Assembly: GCA_017554455.1 (NCBI GenBank)
Contig: JAFZIH010000103.1
Coordinates: forward strand, 1 to 42,809
Length of the DNA stretch: 42,809 nt
DNA from: Clostridia bacterium
GTDB taxonomy: Bacteria; Bacillota; Clostridia; Christensenellales; CAG-138
Direction of reading: 5' to 3'
Under the pieces are notes generated by a model that had not been told where the DNA came from, ran no database searches, and worked only from the letters and a program-made list of their open reading frames with translations. A program made the translations under genes and the position numbers. Below are positions 31,283 to 39,589 of this stretch, piece by piece; positions within the stretch are counted from its first letter, which is position 1; every line of letters begins with the position of its first letter.

Positions 31283-31511
31283 CCTCCTTATACCAACGCA
31301 AGAAATCTTTGACGATCCACATATCTACGTCTCGAACCGTTAAATGCTGATCCGCAGACGCTTTCTGATATATGATGATGTAACTGAACCCGCGAATCGC
31401 CCGTATTGCTTCATAAGGCGTTCTCGGCTGCAATAAATGGTAGCCCCTACTTTCGAGAAATCGTTTCAGCGGATCAACGTGACTTTTGTGAAGCGTATGC
31501 CTATTCGCCAT
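31269..31511 (-). CDS. unknown small protein
   Basis: 80 residues from the ATG at 31511. Basic start (MANRHTLHKSHVDPLKRFLE) and a strand-helix end (YIIIYQKASADQHLTVRDVD). Overlaps genes on both sides. Function unknown; a small nucleic-acid-binding fold is possible. Confidence 0.65.
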   Translation of the reverse strand: MANRHTLHKSHVDPLKRFLESRGYHLLQPRTPYEAIRAIRGFSYIIIYQKASADQHLTVRDVDMWIVKDFLRWYKEDACE

Positions 31512-31842
31512 GCTCTCCATCCTTTCTCGCACCGCTTGCGCAGAAGAAATCCGAATCGAAACGATAAGGATTGTCACAATGACCTCTGTTCGCGCACTCG
31601 CCGCAGCGCGTCAACCTCTCAAACGATACTGCGTGGCGAATTTCAACCGCGCATATCTCCGGCTTCTCGATCCTCGTTTCTGGCATCGCTTTCACGATAT
31701 ACTCGTGCCCGTCCGAAACAACATCCATGATTGAATGTCCGATCCGTTGCGCTGCTCGCTTCGCCAACTCTGCAATGCAGTTTTTGTCGTCCAAATACAT
31801 TGTCGGGATCGTCTGCGAAAACCCTATATTATCCGTTTCCAC
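31501..31842 (-). CDS. unknown protein with C-terminal zinc motif
   Basis: 113 residues from a GTG at 31842 with GGAG 8 nt before it. The C-terminal part has CGECANRGHCDNPYRFDSDF then FC, a common zinc-binding tail in gut phage proteins. The N-terminus is alpha/beta. Function unknown. Confidence 0.68.
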   Translation of the reverse strand: METDNIGFSQTIPTMYLDDKNCIAELAKRAAQRIGHSIMDVVSDGHEYIVKAMPETRIEKPEICAVEIRHAVSFERLTRCGECANRGHCDNPYRFDSDFFCASGARKDGEHGE

Positions 31843-32116
31843 CGTCCTGCTCCTTTCCAAATCCTCTCCAACACGGTCTGCAATCCGCTCTGCCGCCAAG
31901 CTCGCAGCCCAGTTTTGTGTATGGTTCTCTCTGCTCTACCGTCACATGAGCGCAGATTTTACATCCGTCCCCAAACCACATCAATGCGTGAAGGTCGCTG
32001 ACGAGTTTTTCAACATCCGCAAGCGGCTCGATGCTCTGCACCGCCGCAACCGCAGCTTGTCCCTCGTTGTGCAGAACGGCATGGACGGCTTCGTCCTTAT
32101 AAATCAGCTCTCGCAT
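31829..32116 (-). CDS. unknown small protein
   Basis: 95 residues: MRELIYKDEAVHAVLHNEGQ, a helix with QSIEPLADVEKL, and a Cys-rich end (CELGGRADCRPCWRG). The layout resembles short early-region proteins of Clostridia phages in which a Cys pair follows a helical hairpin. Function unknown. Follows dUTPase by 2 bp. Confidence 0.7.
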   Translation of the reverse strand: MRELIYKDEAVHAVLHNEGQAAVAAVQSIEPLADVEKLVSDLHALMWFGDGCKICAHVTVEQREPYTKLGCELGGRADCRPCWRGFGKEQDGGNG

Positions 32117-32118
32117 TT

Positions 32119-32535
32119 TTACCTCCCCGTGCTTCCAAAGCCGCTGTCGCCGCGATCCGTGTCATTGCCCCAATCGCGCGTCTGCTCTGCTTCTACATAC
32201 AGACACGGCTGAACGATCAACTGCGCGATCTTTTCTCCCATGTGGAAGATGAACGGTCGATCTCCGAGATTGTACAGCTTGACCTTGATTGAACCGGTAT
32301 AGCCCTCGTCGATCACGCCGCCGCAGGAAACGATGTCGCTGTTTATGTTCAGCCCGGACTTGCTCTCGATCTTCCCATACGTCCCGTGCGGCAGCATGAC
32401 GTGTACGCCGGTATCGAAAACCGCTGATCCATGCGGCGGTATATCCGCGCCGCGCCTTGCGTACAGATCAAGCCCCGCGTCTGTTCCGTGCGCCCTCGTC
32501 GGCATGACCGCGCCCCTGTCCAAATAAACTTTCAT
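32119..32535 (-). CDS. dut: dUTP pyrophosphatase
   Basis: 138 residues with the five dUTPase motifs in order: AGLDLYA, KSGLNI, GVIDEGYTGSIKV (catalytic Asp), GEKIAQLIV and the C-terminal RGDSGFGSTGR. Homotrimeric enzyme that hydrolyses dUTP to dUMP and keeps uracil out of phage DNA. Length is usual for the family. Confidence 0.97.
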   Translation of the reverse strand: MKVYLDRGAVMPTRAHGTDAGLDLYARRGADIPPHGSAVFDTGVHVMLPHGTYGKIESKSGLNINSDIVSCGGVIDEGYTGSIKVKLYNLGDRPFIFHMGEKIAQLIVQPCLYVEAEQTRDWGNDTDRGDSGFGSTGR

Positions 32536-32544
32536 ATGATCCTC

Positions 32545-32820
32545 CTAAAATAGTGATATTTGATTCTCGCTTTGAATCTCGATGTGGCGTGCCGCAATGT
32601 AGACCGGCGTTCCGTCATAATCGCGGTTGAGCATTCCACAGGCAAGGTAACGACCGCTCCAATCCGTCGCTTCGGATCGGCTGTCACCGTAAACCGTGCA
32701 TTTCGTGTAGCTGCCGTCCCGCATCCGGCACTTCCGCAGATTCTTACATTCCTTGCACCTGCGATCCGGCACTCTCCCAAACCGCATATACATTTCGTTC
32801 GTTTTCCTTGCAGGATTCAT
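32545..32820 (-). CDS. unknown Cys-rich protein
   Basis: 91 residues with CKECKNLRKCRMRDG and KCTVYGDSRSE then CGM, a likely zinc site. AAGGAG precedes the ATG at 32820. Ends 9 bp before dut. Function unknown. Confidence 0.7.
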   Translation of the reverse strand: MNPARKTNEMYMRFGRVPDRRCKECKNLRKCRMRDGSYTKCTVYGDSRSEATDWSGRYLACGMLNRDYDGTPVYIAARHIEIQSENQISLF

Positions 32821-32829
32821 GCTTGCTCC

Positions 32830-32901
32830 TTACGATATATCGTCAGCGCCCCACCTCGCTGCCCGTATGCGTTGTCCCTCGTCGGCTTTCAACGCTCCCA
32901 C
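32830..32901 (-). CDS. possible 23-residue leader peptide
   Basis: A GTG frame fills the 83-bp gap before the Cys-rich gene and stops (TAA) at the edge of that gene's AAGGAG ribosome site. The peptide MGALKADEGQRIRAARWG... is basic. Evidence is only position; it may be chance. Confidence 0.25.
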   Translation of the reverse strand: MGALKADEGQRIRAARWGADDIS

Positions 32902-32908
32902 TTGCCTA

Positions 32909-33325
32909 TTAGTTTTCGTCTTTATCGTCCGCGCACCATTTCCTGAACAGCTTGCGGATTCCTGCGCCGTACTCCGACCGAAGAATAGCCATTGCAAGAC
33001 CTTTCTCCTTGTCGAACTCCTCGTTGTGGACCTTTACGACGGTCTTGGTGCCATCTTTCCATAGAACGATGGTCGCCGGAGGATTGAAGATCACGCGCTC
33101 GATGCAGAGCAAATAGCTATTTCCCGTTCTGTCTGCAAATGGATTCGGAATAGCGATCTGCTTTTTTTCAAACCTTGCGAGACGGTCACGTTTGATTTCT
33201 ACCTCCATGCCCTTGTTGATGCCTTCCAAGATTACCGCTTTACACCAATCAACACCTACGCATACGATAGCAACCTTCGTTCCTTGAATTGTGATCGCAA
33301 TATCGCCGGGTTTAAGTTCTTCCAT
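32909..33325 (-). CDS. unknown early protein
   Basis: 138 residues from the ATG at 33325 (GAGG upstream). N-terminal beta barrel-like part (LKPGDIAITIQGTKVAIVCV) and the C-terminal ATIVLWKDGTKTVVKVHNEE with FDKEKGLAMAILRSEYG, a conserved-looking phage module. Function unknown. Confidence 0.72.
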   Translation of the reverse strand: MEELKPGDIAITIQGTKVAIVCVGVDWCKAVILEGINKGMEVEIKRDRLARFEKKQIAIPNPFADRTGNSYLLCIERVIFNPPATIVLWKDGTKTVVKVHNEEFDKEKGLAMAILRSEYGAGIRKLFRKWCADDKDEN

Positions 33326-33333
33326 ACCGTACC

Positions 33334-33795
33334 TCACAGATCAGCCACGCAATCTTCTTCGTCCGTCGCGCTCTCCGGCAGCGCATCGAGAACAACAGTA
33401 CCGATAGCAGGATCGCTCGCGCCGCCCTGCGGTTCGTACACCCCCCCGCAAGTGAAGATGTCCGGCTGTTCTGCCGTTCCGTGGATCGGGCGCAGGATGT
33501 ATTCGCCGGTTTCCTCGTCGTAGACAAGCTCTCCGTTGTCGCTGTTCGAGCGACCTTTGATCTCGTCCTTGATCGGGAGCGTACTCGTGACCTTGTACGG
33601 GAAATGCGGCTTGCAGACCACGCGACCTTCCACCTCGACCTTGACAAAGGACACGTCGATCTTGATGTTTACCGCGCCTTCGTCAATTCCCTTTTCGTCC
33701 ATGTTCTTCAAAAGACGCTGCATGACTTTGTGCATATCTTCCATCATCGGAGCGAACACCTTGCCGCCCATAGTGATTTTCTCGTTATCTTCCAT
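33334..33795 (-). CDS. unknown protein
   Basis: 153 residues. Residues 10-60 are helix then strand (MEDMHKVMQRLLKNMDEKGI, VNIKIDVSFVKVEVEG), then YKVTSTLPIKDEIKGRSNSD and a low-complexity end. It carries a C7 tract (33441-33447) in frame. Likely a single-stranded-DNA or replication-region accessory; not proven. Confidence 0.7.
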   Translation of the reverse strand: MEDNEKITMGGKVFAPMMEDMHKVMQRLLKNMDEKGIDEGAVNIKIDVSFVKVEVEGRVVCKPHFPYKVTSTLPIKDEIKGRSNSDNGELVYDEETGEYILRPIHGTAEQPDIFTCGGVYEPQGGASDPAIGTVVLDALPESATDEEDCVADL

Positions 33796-33813
33796 TTTTT
33801 GCCCCTTTCTGCT

Positions 33814-33966
33814 TTACGCATGAATTGTAGTTATTAAGTTCTTTAACGCCCATACGAGCAGCCACGCAAAGCCGCCGAGTACGGACAGAATCAAAAGCGC
33901 GATTATGATATAAATCCCTCCGACGAGGAACGCGCCCCAAATGCCGTTTGCGATCTTATTCTTCAC
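33814..33966 (-). CDS. small membrane protein
   Basis: 50 residues from a GTG at 33966 with GAGG about 9 nt before. One or two membrane segments (IWGAFLVGGIYIIIALLILS, then FAWLLVWALK). It overlaps the end of the RuvC-like gene. Unknown role. Confidence 0.6.
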   Translation of the reverse strand: MKNKIANGIWGAFLVGGIYIIIALLILSVLGGFAWLLVWALKNLITTIHA

Positions 33967-34454
33967 AAAAATCTACCTCTTTTCATCTTGTCGATCCACG
34001 TTACGCCAACAGCGAACGCCTGCCATACGTCGGCTGCAAATCCGTAGAAAAAATCCGGCTCTTTCTTTGTACCTTTTCCACTTGGCGTCCTTGCAAAGCG
34101 GTCGATCAACGCTTGCCGTATGTTGGCATCCTTCGCTCTCGCGCTTCCGCAAAGATTGATTTTCTCCTCGCCTCGCATGATGTAGTCGAACTTTCTTCCG
34201 CGACAGATCGCCAGTTCAACGAAGCGTCCGATCCAAACACAAGTGTCAAACACCGTTTTTCCTGCGGGCATTCCCTTTCCGTAATGCGCCACCATCTCGA
34301 TCACCGCTATGTCGTATGCGCCACTTCCCAAGATTTTCCGCATTTCAGCGTTTTCGACTTTTCCGAAGTCCGCAGGTTCGTAACTGTCGCTGTCAATGAC
34401 CGCGTACCCGCTTTCGGCGTTCCCCGGATCAACCGCCAAAACTATCACTTTCAT
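33963..34454 (-). CDS. RuvC-like Holliday junction resolvase
   Basis: 163 residues with the RNase H-fold acidic residues: Asp in VLAVDPGNAESGYAV, Glu in DIAVIEMVAHYG and Asp in the C-terminal AADVWQAFAVG helix, plus ARAKDANIRQALIDRF. Phage resolvases of this type cut branched DNA before packaging. It follows an HTH gene with a 26-bp overlap. Confidence 0.88.
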   Translation of the reverse strand: MKVIVLAVDPGNAESGYAVIDSDSYEPADFGKVENAEMRKILGSGAYDIAVIEMVAHYGKGMPAGKTVFDTCVWIGRFVELAICRGRKFDYIMRGEEKINLCGSARAKDANIRQALIDRFARTPSGKGTKKEPDFFYGFAADVWQAFAVGVTWIDKMKRGRFL

Positions 34455-34782
34455 AACCTCCTTTCGTTCGCAAATACTTGTCGCTACACGCTTCGGGCGA
34501 ACGGTTGAGCATCTTTCCGATCTCTTTCCATGACAGCCCGTAAACGTCCTTGCACCGCATCAGCAGCTTTATATCTTCCGCTTTCCACAGCCGATACGTC
34601 TTGTCCTTTTTGAACTGCTTTGTGTCAAATCCGAGCGTGTTCAGCTTTTCCACGGTCTCGTCAATGGTTTTCAGATTCAGTTCCGCGATGATGCGAATCT
34701 GATGCCGCTTATCTGCTGCCTGCCGAAACGACACGGCGATCTCGCTGTCCGACATGATCCAACGCTTCTTTACGGCTCCCAT
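34429..34782 (-). CDS. HTH protein
   Basis: 117 residues. The C-terminal half carries an HTH-like segment (YGLSWKEIGKMLNRSPEACS), and the start has SDSEIAVSFRQAADKRHQIR, a pattern seen in phage early proteins beside resolvases. GAGG lies before the ATG. Probable DNA binding. Confidence 0.72.
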   Translation of the reverse strand: MGAVKKRWIMSDSEIAVSFRQAADKRHQIRIIAELNLKTIDETVEKLNTLGFDTKQFKKDKTYRLWKAEDIKLLMRCKDVYGLSWKEIGKMLNRSPEACSDKYLRTKGGYESDSFGG

Positions 34783-35045
34783 CGTGGCATACCTCTTGTG
34801 ACCGTGATGGGGCTTCTTCCTGCGTCTGCGACCTTGCGCCTTTTCATCAGCTCCCGCTTTTTGCGGCGTTCCTTGATCCTGCGCTCATAGTTGACCTGCA
34901 ACTTGCAGTAGTCGCGCCAGTTCCGTGAAAAGAAGCTCATGTACCCGCCGCCGACGGCTGGACGTTTACGGTTCAGCCGTTCAAGCCCCGCGAGCTTCAT
35001 CTTCGCCCGTGCCACGCTTCGTTTCAGCTTTCGCATCTGTGTCAT
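34770..35045 (-). CDS. strongly basic small protein
   Basis: 91 residues, about a third Lys or Arg (RKLKRSVARAKMKLAGLERL, RRIKERRKKRELMKRRKV). It is predicted to bind nucleic acid. Overlaps the PAPS-reductase-like stop by 4 bp. Function unknown. Confidence 0.7.
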   Translation of the reverse strand: MTQMRKLKRSVARAKMKLAGLERLNRKRPAVGGGYMSFFSRNWRDYCKLQVNYERRIKERRKKRELMKRRKVADAGRSPITVTRGMPRWEP

Positions 35046-35977
35046 GCTTCTGTTCTCCTTTCTTCGTTCTCAAATAATCCCATATCGGGCGCACGGTTAT
35101 CCGCTTCTCCGATCCACCAATCAAAAATGTCCTGCCCGCTTTTCCATCGAAGATTTGAATCCAATCCACGATCAATCCGATTTTGCATCATCACGTCAAA
35201 ACACCGCAGGTATTCGGCTTTGTATTTCGGGTATTGCTCGAAATCTCGCAGCATTCCCTTCCTGCCGCTCATAGGACATCCGATGCAACCAAGCCGTTTT
35301 CTCCCGTGGTCGTAAAGTTCACAATACGGAATGTTGTAGCGGCGAATGAACTCCCAAACATCATCATCCGACCAATCTATGATCGGGTTTACAAGAGTTT
35401 TTCTCGTCCTGTAACACGCTTCGACGGCTCTCCTTGATTCGTCGTTGTCGTCGTTCAGCACCACCCCCCCCCGAACGGTTGATCGAAAATTTGAATCTTG
35501 CACTTCGGCTATCTGCTCCGCGCCTTTCTTTGTGATAGTCGCAACACCTTGATTCTTTTTTCTGTTTCCACTTTCAGCCCATCGAACGCCTGTTATCGTT
35601 ACTGTACCGTTGCCTGAGGATTCTTTGAGCTTTTCGCAGCAATACCGCATGATCCGCGTAGGCGGCGTGCATCTGTTTCGCAATAAAGACCACATCGTAA
35701 CCGGCTTTCCGTCTCTGTCGTGTGGAATATCACGCCGAACATCCGGGTATTTTTCCTTGATGAATTTGACGAGTTCAGGAGGATCAACGCTCGTTACGTT
35801 GTAAACGGCTTCAAACTTGACCTGTGCCATCTTCGCAAGCGCAAGAATACATACGCTGTCCTTGCCTCCGGAGAACGCCAACCAATACGGACGATCCTGC
35901 GGTTCAAATGCTTGCAGACGCTTTATAGCTTCTGAAACCTTGTCTTTTTCGCCAAAGATGGTGATTTCGTTAAGCAT
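35042..35977 (-). CDS. PAPS-reductase/adenylyl-sulfate type protein (DndC-like)
   Basis: 311 residues. PP-loop motif AFSGGKDSVCILALA at about 33 and a cysteine pair LGCIGCPM at about 243, with CCEKLK in the middle; this is the PAPS reductase family, also used by DndC and related enzymes. Its substrate is uncertain: sulfur assimilation, nucleic-acid modification or anti-defence are options. A G9 run (35464-35472) is inside the frame and does not break it. Widespread in gut phages. Confidence 0.88.
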   Translation of the reverse strand: MLNEITIFGEKDKVSEAIKRLQAFEPQDRPYWLAFSGGKDSVCILALAKMAQVKFEAVYNVTSVDPPELVKFIKEKYPDVRRDIPHDRDGKPVTMWSLLRNRCTPPTRIMRYCCEKLKESSGNGTVTITGVRWAESGNRKKNQGVATITKKGAEQIAEVQDSNFRSTVRGGVVLNDDNDESRRAVEACYRTRKTLVNPIIDWSDDDVWEFIRRYNIPYCELYDHGRKRLGCIGCPMSGRKGMLRDFEQYPKYKAEYLRCFDVMMQNRIDRGLDSNLRWKSGQDIFDWWIGEADNRAPDMGLFENEERRTEA

Positions 35978-36509
35978 TCCCGCCCTCCTGCAACAAATTG
36001 TGTTTCATGGCTTCATCGAGCGCGTCCCGTATGCTCGGCGGCATCATTGCGCGTTCACGCTCTCGGCTGTCCATCACGCGGTAGGCGTTCAGGAATTGCG
36101 CTCTTGCGACCGATACCGTCGCTTCGTCCTCGGAGATCGCCCACGATTTCAGCACTTGCGCCGATCCGACACAACGCTTGCAGATTTCCGGCAGCTTGTC
36201 GAACTCCTCGACGCTGTTGTACGCGCTGTTTTTCAACGCTTTCAGAACGAGCGCCCACGCTTCCTCGGCGGTGTCCCTGTTGTCCGCGATCCCCGCAAGC
36301 GCGTACCGTCTGATCTCTGCAATGCTCGGCGGGAAAGTGTTGTTGACCGCATGAGCCGATACAGCACGTTCAGCCGCGTCGAACGGAATATCCTCCAACA
36401 GCGTGTGCCATGCGTCGCGCATATGCGCATCCGCTTCTGCGAACCTGCCTGCCTGCGTGTAGATGGACGCGATCAGAGCAAACAGCTTCAAGACCTCTTT
36501 CTTCGTCAT
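35970..36509 (-). CDS. helicase loader-like protein (G39P type)
   Basis: 179 residues, helical: KKEVLKLFALIASIYTQAGR and the conserved-looking NNTFPPSIAEIRRYALAG. The pattern fits the loader and inhibitor of G40P-type helicases. No DnaB helicase gene is seen in the genome, so it may load the host helicase at the phage origin. It follows the replication initiator by 3 bp. Confidence 0.75.
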   Translation of the reverse strand: MTKKEVLKLFALIASIYTQAGRFAEADAHMRDAWHTLLEDIPFDAAERAVSAHAVNNTFPPSIAEIRRYALAGIADNRDTAEEAWALVLKALKNSAYNSVEEFDKLPEICKRCVGSAQVLKSWAISEDEATVSVARAQFLNAYRVMDSRERERAMMPPSIRDALDEAMKHNLLQEGGNA

Positions 36510-36512
36510 GGT

Positions 36513-37193
36513 TCAATCCTCCGTTTCTTCGTAAAGCCGTTTGAGATTCGCAAAACGGTCTTTCTTTACGCCCGCGCCCTTGACGGGGCTGTTCCGCTCC
36601 CACGTCCTGACGGCAGCTTGCCAATCTTTCATGCGCGTCTTACCGACCATCCATCCGTTGCTCGTGTAGTGGTCGATGAACGCCTGCGGATCAATTCCGT
36701 TCCTCCTGCTTTCGCAATAGTCCGAGACCATCTGCAAGGTAGGCGGTATTACGTTCCTTGACGGTTTTACGCTCTGTGTTACTACGCTACTCCGTGAAGG
36801 TACGGTAGTAGGTGTGCTGCTTTCGTTCCTCACCGTAGTAGAGTTCATTTCCGGCTTTTGGGGAATACTCGGAGTAGAGTTCCTTAACGTAGTAGGATTA
36901 TTTATATCTATATATTGTTCTGTATTCATTCTGAACCGTTCTGTATTCATTCTGTTTTCAGAACGGGCAATCCTCGCTCTGCCTGCCGATGCAACGTGGT
37001 TTTCGTATTTCTGCCTTTGCGCATCAATGCTTTTCTTTACCGCTCCCCATATGAATTTCTCATTGCCATAGAGCGCCTTTTCTTTTCCTGTCTTTGCGTA
37101 TAACAGCATTGCCGTGAAAAGACGTCCGCGCTCCGCTTCACCGAGCATTTCCATATCGGTTGTAAAATCCGTGCTGACGCTCAAATACTTCAT
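36513..37193 (-). CDS. replication initiator/replisome organiser
   Basis: 226 residues. N-terminal winged-helix-like part (YLSVSTDFTTDMEMLGEAER, DUF6291-type) and a C-terminal DnaD/organiser-like part (VSDYCESRRNGIDPQAFIDH, GKTRMKDWQAAVRTWERNSP). The middle (residues 80-150) is Asn/Thr/Ser-rich and coded by AT-rich repeats, the likely origin. Next to the helicase loader, the pair resembles lambda O/P. Confidence 0.85.
   Translation of the reverse strand: MKYLSVSTDFTTDMEMLGEAERGRLFTAMLLYAKTGKEKALYGNEKFIWGAVKKSIDAQRQKYENHVASAGRARIARSENRMNTERFRMNTEQYIDINNPTTLRNSTPSIPQKPEMNSTTVRNESSTPTTVPSRSSVVTQSVKPSRNVIPPTLQMVSDYCESRRNGIDPQAFIDHYTSNGWMVGKTRMKDWQAAVRTWERNSPVKGAGVKKDRFANLKRLYEETED
36753..36954. 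other. probable replication origin inside the initiator gene
   Basis: Repeats include GTTCCTTGACG (36753), GTTCCTCACCGTAGTAG (36825) and GTTCCTTAACGTAGTAG (36879), a CGGTAGTAGG copy at 36803, an A/T-rich stretch 36896-36920, and a perfect 17-bp direct repeat at 36917-36933 and 36938-36954 (21-bp period). Iterons plus an A/T element in the initiator gene match lambda- and SPP1-type origins. Confidence 0.6.
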
Positions 37194-37204
37194 AACGTCC
37201 TCCG

Positions 37205-37675
37205 TCAGAACGGCAGATCGCCCTTGTTCATAAGGTCAGCGAATGATTGCTGATCCACCTCTGCGTTCTTCGCCTTCTCCTGCTTTTCCTTGCCCTGCGA
37301 ATCGGCATCCGAAGCGGGCTTTGGCGTTCCCCACACTCTTTCCGGCTTTCGCATCACGAGCAGCGGTTCATCGTATGTCGCTCCCGATCCCATTGACGTG
37401 CGCGGCGCTCCGTTCTTGTCGAACTCGAACGAGCAGTAGCCGGATACCGAATCTCCTCTTTTGAGCGTTTTCGCCACGTCTGCGACCTTGAACCAACAAT
37501 CCATGTTGATCTTGCTGTCCTCGTACTCGCCGTAGGAGATATAGAGTTCGATCTTGGTCTGCTTCGCGCCGTTCTTCGATTTCCACTCTCGCGGCTTCGG
37601 ATCGGTTATCAACGTGCCGGACAGCTTAACGATGTCACGCCCTTTTGCGTCCTTTTGACCTGTTATAATAAGCAT
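37205..37675 (-). CDS. ssb: single-stranded DNA-binding protein
   Basis: 156 residues. OB-fold region (residues 10-105) and an acidic flexible tail ending in DLPF, the SSB tip that recruits partner proteins. The core differs from usual SSB (KIELYISYGEYEDSKINMDC). Between initiator and annealing-protein candidate. Confidence 0.85.
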   Translation of the reverse strand: MLIITGQKDAKGRDIVKLSGTLITDPKPREWKSKNGAKQTKIELYISYGEYEDSKINMDCWFKVADVAKTLKRGDSVSGYCSFEFDKNGAPRTSMGSGATYDEPLLVMRKPERVWGTPKPASDADSQGKEKQEKAKNAEVDQQSFADLMNKGDLPF

Positions 37676-37678
37676 CCG

Positions 37679-38380
37679 TCACACCTCGATCACGCCACCG
37701 GCTTTTTCGATGTCCGAGCAGATCGCGTCGTAGTCCTTTTGCAGAACATCCTTGCTCGATTCGTAGCCGTGCGCCTTGATGATGTCCGCGCATTTCAGCT
37801 TGTCCACGTTCAAGCTGCTCGCAATCGAAAACATACGCTTGACCTGCGCGGGCGTGATCTTGCTGTTCTCGTCTGCTACGGTCACGTCCTCTTTCATAAA
37901 GTCCTCGTTTTCAAGGTCTTGTGCAAACATCGCGGAAAGCGTGGCGACGGTCAGACACGCATCGACGAGTGCGCGTTTCTTCGCCATCTTCAAACGGGCG
38001 TTTGCAACGTCGGGCGGGTTCGCTCTGCCGCATTGCTTTTCGCGGCTGTTCGCGCTGCCGAAGCCCTCGGTGACGACGATCTCCGCGCCATCTGCTCGCG
38101 TGTAGTACAAAATGCACTTGACGCGGTAGTGGAAAAGCCCATCGTTAAAGTCCTCAATCGCGTTCTCGATCTCGAAATGCTGCGACAAGCCCAATCCCAT
38201 AACGATCTTTTCCGCACCCGCTTTTAGCAAGCTCGGCTTTTTCGTGTTCGGGATCACGCCGAAATCGACGTTGCGTTGCAGCTTCAAAGAGTTACCGAAC
38301 AGCTTGACGTCATAATTCGAGCGATTCGCTTTGACCTGCACGGCGTTCGAGAAATCACGCACCTGCAATCCTGTTTCCAT
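37679..38380 (-). CDS. candidate single-strand annealing recombinase
   Basis: 233 residues. Motifs are LLKAGAEKIVMGLGLSQHFE, YRVKCILYYTRADGAEIVV and ARLKMAKKRALVDACLTVAT with a C-terminal helical part (NSKITPAQVKRMFSIASSLN). Proteins of this pattern lie between SSB and a Cas4-type exonuclease in many phages, the place of a RecT/Erf-like annealing protein. Family assignment is inferred from context. Confidence 0.65.
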   Translation of the reverse strand: METGLQVRDFSNAVQVKANRSNYDVKLFGNSLKLQRNVDFGVIPNTKKPSLLKAGAEKIVMGLGLSQHFEIENAIEDFNDGLFHYRVKCILYYTRADGAEIVVTEGFGSANSREKQCGRANPPDVANARLKMAKKRALVDACLTVATLSAMFAQDLENEDFMKEDVTVADENSKITPAQVKRMFSIASSLNVDKLKCADIIKAHGYESSKDVLQKDYDAICSDIEKAGGVIEV

Positions 38381-38990
38381 GCTTCTTATCCTCCGTTATT
38401 AAATCGTTTAGCTCGCGGCAATGCTCGAAAAAAATCCTGCCGCGTTGTAGGTCTCGGTATATCGCTTGGTATGATCCGTCTCGTTTCAGCCGAACGATCA
38501 TACCCGCGAAATCGGAATAGTGGGTATATCCGAGAAAGCGGTTGTCCGCAAGAATCTTCGCATAGCCGTAGACCTGCCCGACTTCCTTTCTCGGATCGAC
38601 GGTCGTGCCGGACTTGAAATCAAGGATCGTCGGCTTCCGGTCAAGCATCACGAGACGGTCAAGCGCCCCTGCGTATGCTCCGTTCGTGATCTTTTCCTCG
38701 GTCAAAATGTAGTCCTTGATCCGATAGTCTCGCTTGAAATCGTGATAGCCCTTGATGTACGGAAGCACGATACCGTCGTACAGTTCTTCGTCGAATCCAA
38801 CATAGTCGTAAAGCACCGTCGCTTCATGCACGGCTGTCCCGATCTCTGCGGCTTGCGCCCGCATCCATGGAGCTGCGCTTGCCGCGGTATCGACGGACAA
38901 GAAACGCAAAATCTCCGTTACGCTTGGAACACGCACACCGTCCACCGCGTAGATGTGCTTTTCCGCGTCAAATTCGATCTTGTAGCTCAT
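38355..38990 (-). CDS. Cas4/RecB-like PD-(D/E)XK exonuclease
   Basis: 211 residues with nuclease motifs GTAVHEATVLYDYV, Asp in YAGALDRLVML, LDFKSGT (the D-x-K core) and VGQVYGYAKIL (QxxxY). It lacks the Cys cluster of Cas4. Its 3' end overlaps the annealing-protein gene by 26 bp. Together with SSB they form a recombination module. Confidence 0.88.
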   Translation of the reverse strand: MSYKIEFDAEKHIYAVDGVRVPSVTEILRFLSVDTAASAAPWMRAQAAEIGTAVHEATVLYDYVGFDEELYDGIVLPYIKGYHDFKRDYRIKDYILTEEKITNGAYAGALDRLVMLDRKPTILDFKSGTTVDPRKEVGQVYGYAKILADNRFLGYTHYSDFAGMIVRLKRDGSYQAIYRDLQRGRIFFEHCRELNDLITEDKKHGNRIAGA

Positions 38991-39589
38991 TCGTCGATCC
39001 TCCGATCATCGTCTGTCAGCCCTGCGTAAATATCACCGACGACCGCAGAAAGAGATTGCCTTTTCTTCAAGCCCTTCGTGCTGTCACCCTTTGGTTCGGG
39101 AAGCGGAGAACCGCGCAGCCGCAGCGCCTTTTCACAAGCTTCGATGCGCTCCGCAAGCTCGGCGTAGGCGTCAATCAGCGCGTCGTATGTCTCGCCCATC
39201 TGACGGATGTTTTCGGCTTCGTAGCCGTTGTTCAGAACGAAGAACTTTGTGACGGCAAAGTTGTGATACCGCTTGTGTGACTTGACGGTTTCGGTCAGCG
39301 TGTCCACGCCGGACAGCAGGACGTTATCGCCTTTCTGCAAGCTCAATGCTTCAACCGCCTGCTCAAATCGGAACGTGCAGCGGTATTTCTCCGTGCTTCG
39401 GTACACGAACACTTTGATATAGGTTGTCGGGTACTCTTTGCCGTTCCGTGCCTTCATCACGCCGCGGATCGGATCGCTCCACACCCTGCCGAAGATTGTC
39501 TTGGCGTCCGGCTCGTATTGCCTTAACAGACGTTCGGGCGGCACGGGCTTCCTTTTGAGTAAATCGCGGTTACTGATCGCTTTCTCCAT
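38987..39589 (-). CDS. unknown replication-region protein
   Basis: 200 residues from the ATG at 39589 (AAGGTGAAGG before it). Middle part beta-rich and OB-like (TYIKVFVYRSTEKYRCTFRF, ALSLQKGDNVLLSGV), end helical (YDALIDAYAELAERIEACEK). Function unknown; possibly a nucleic-acid-binding accessory of the exonuclease with which it overlaps by 4 bp. Confidence 0.72.
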   Translation of the reverse strand: MEKAISNRDLLKRKPVPPERLLRQYEPDAKTIFGRVWSDPIRGVMKARNGKEYPTTYIKVFVYRSTEKYRCTFRFEQAVEALSLQKGDNVLLSGVDTLTETVKSHKRYHNFAVTKFFVLNNGYEAENIRQMGETYDALIDAYAELAERIEACEKALRLRGSPLPEPKGDSTKGLKKRQSLSAVVGDIYAGLTDDDRRIDE

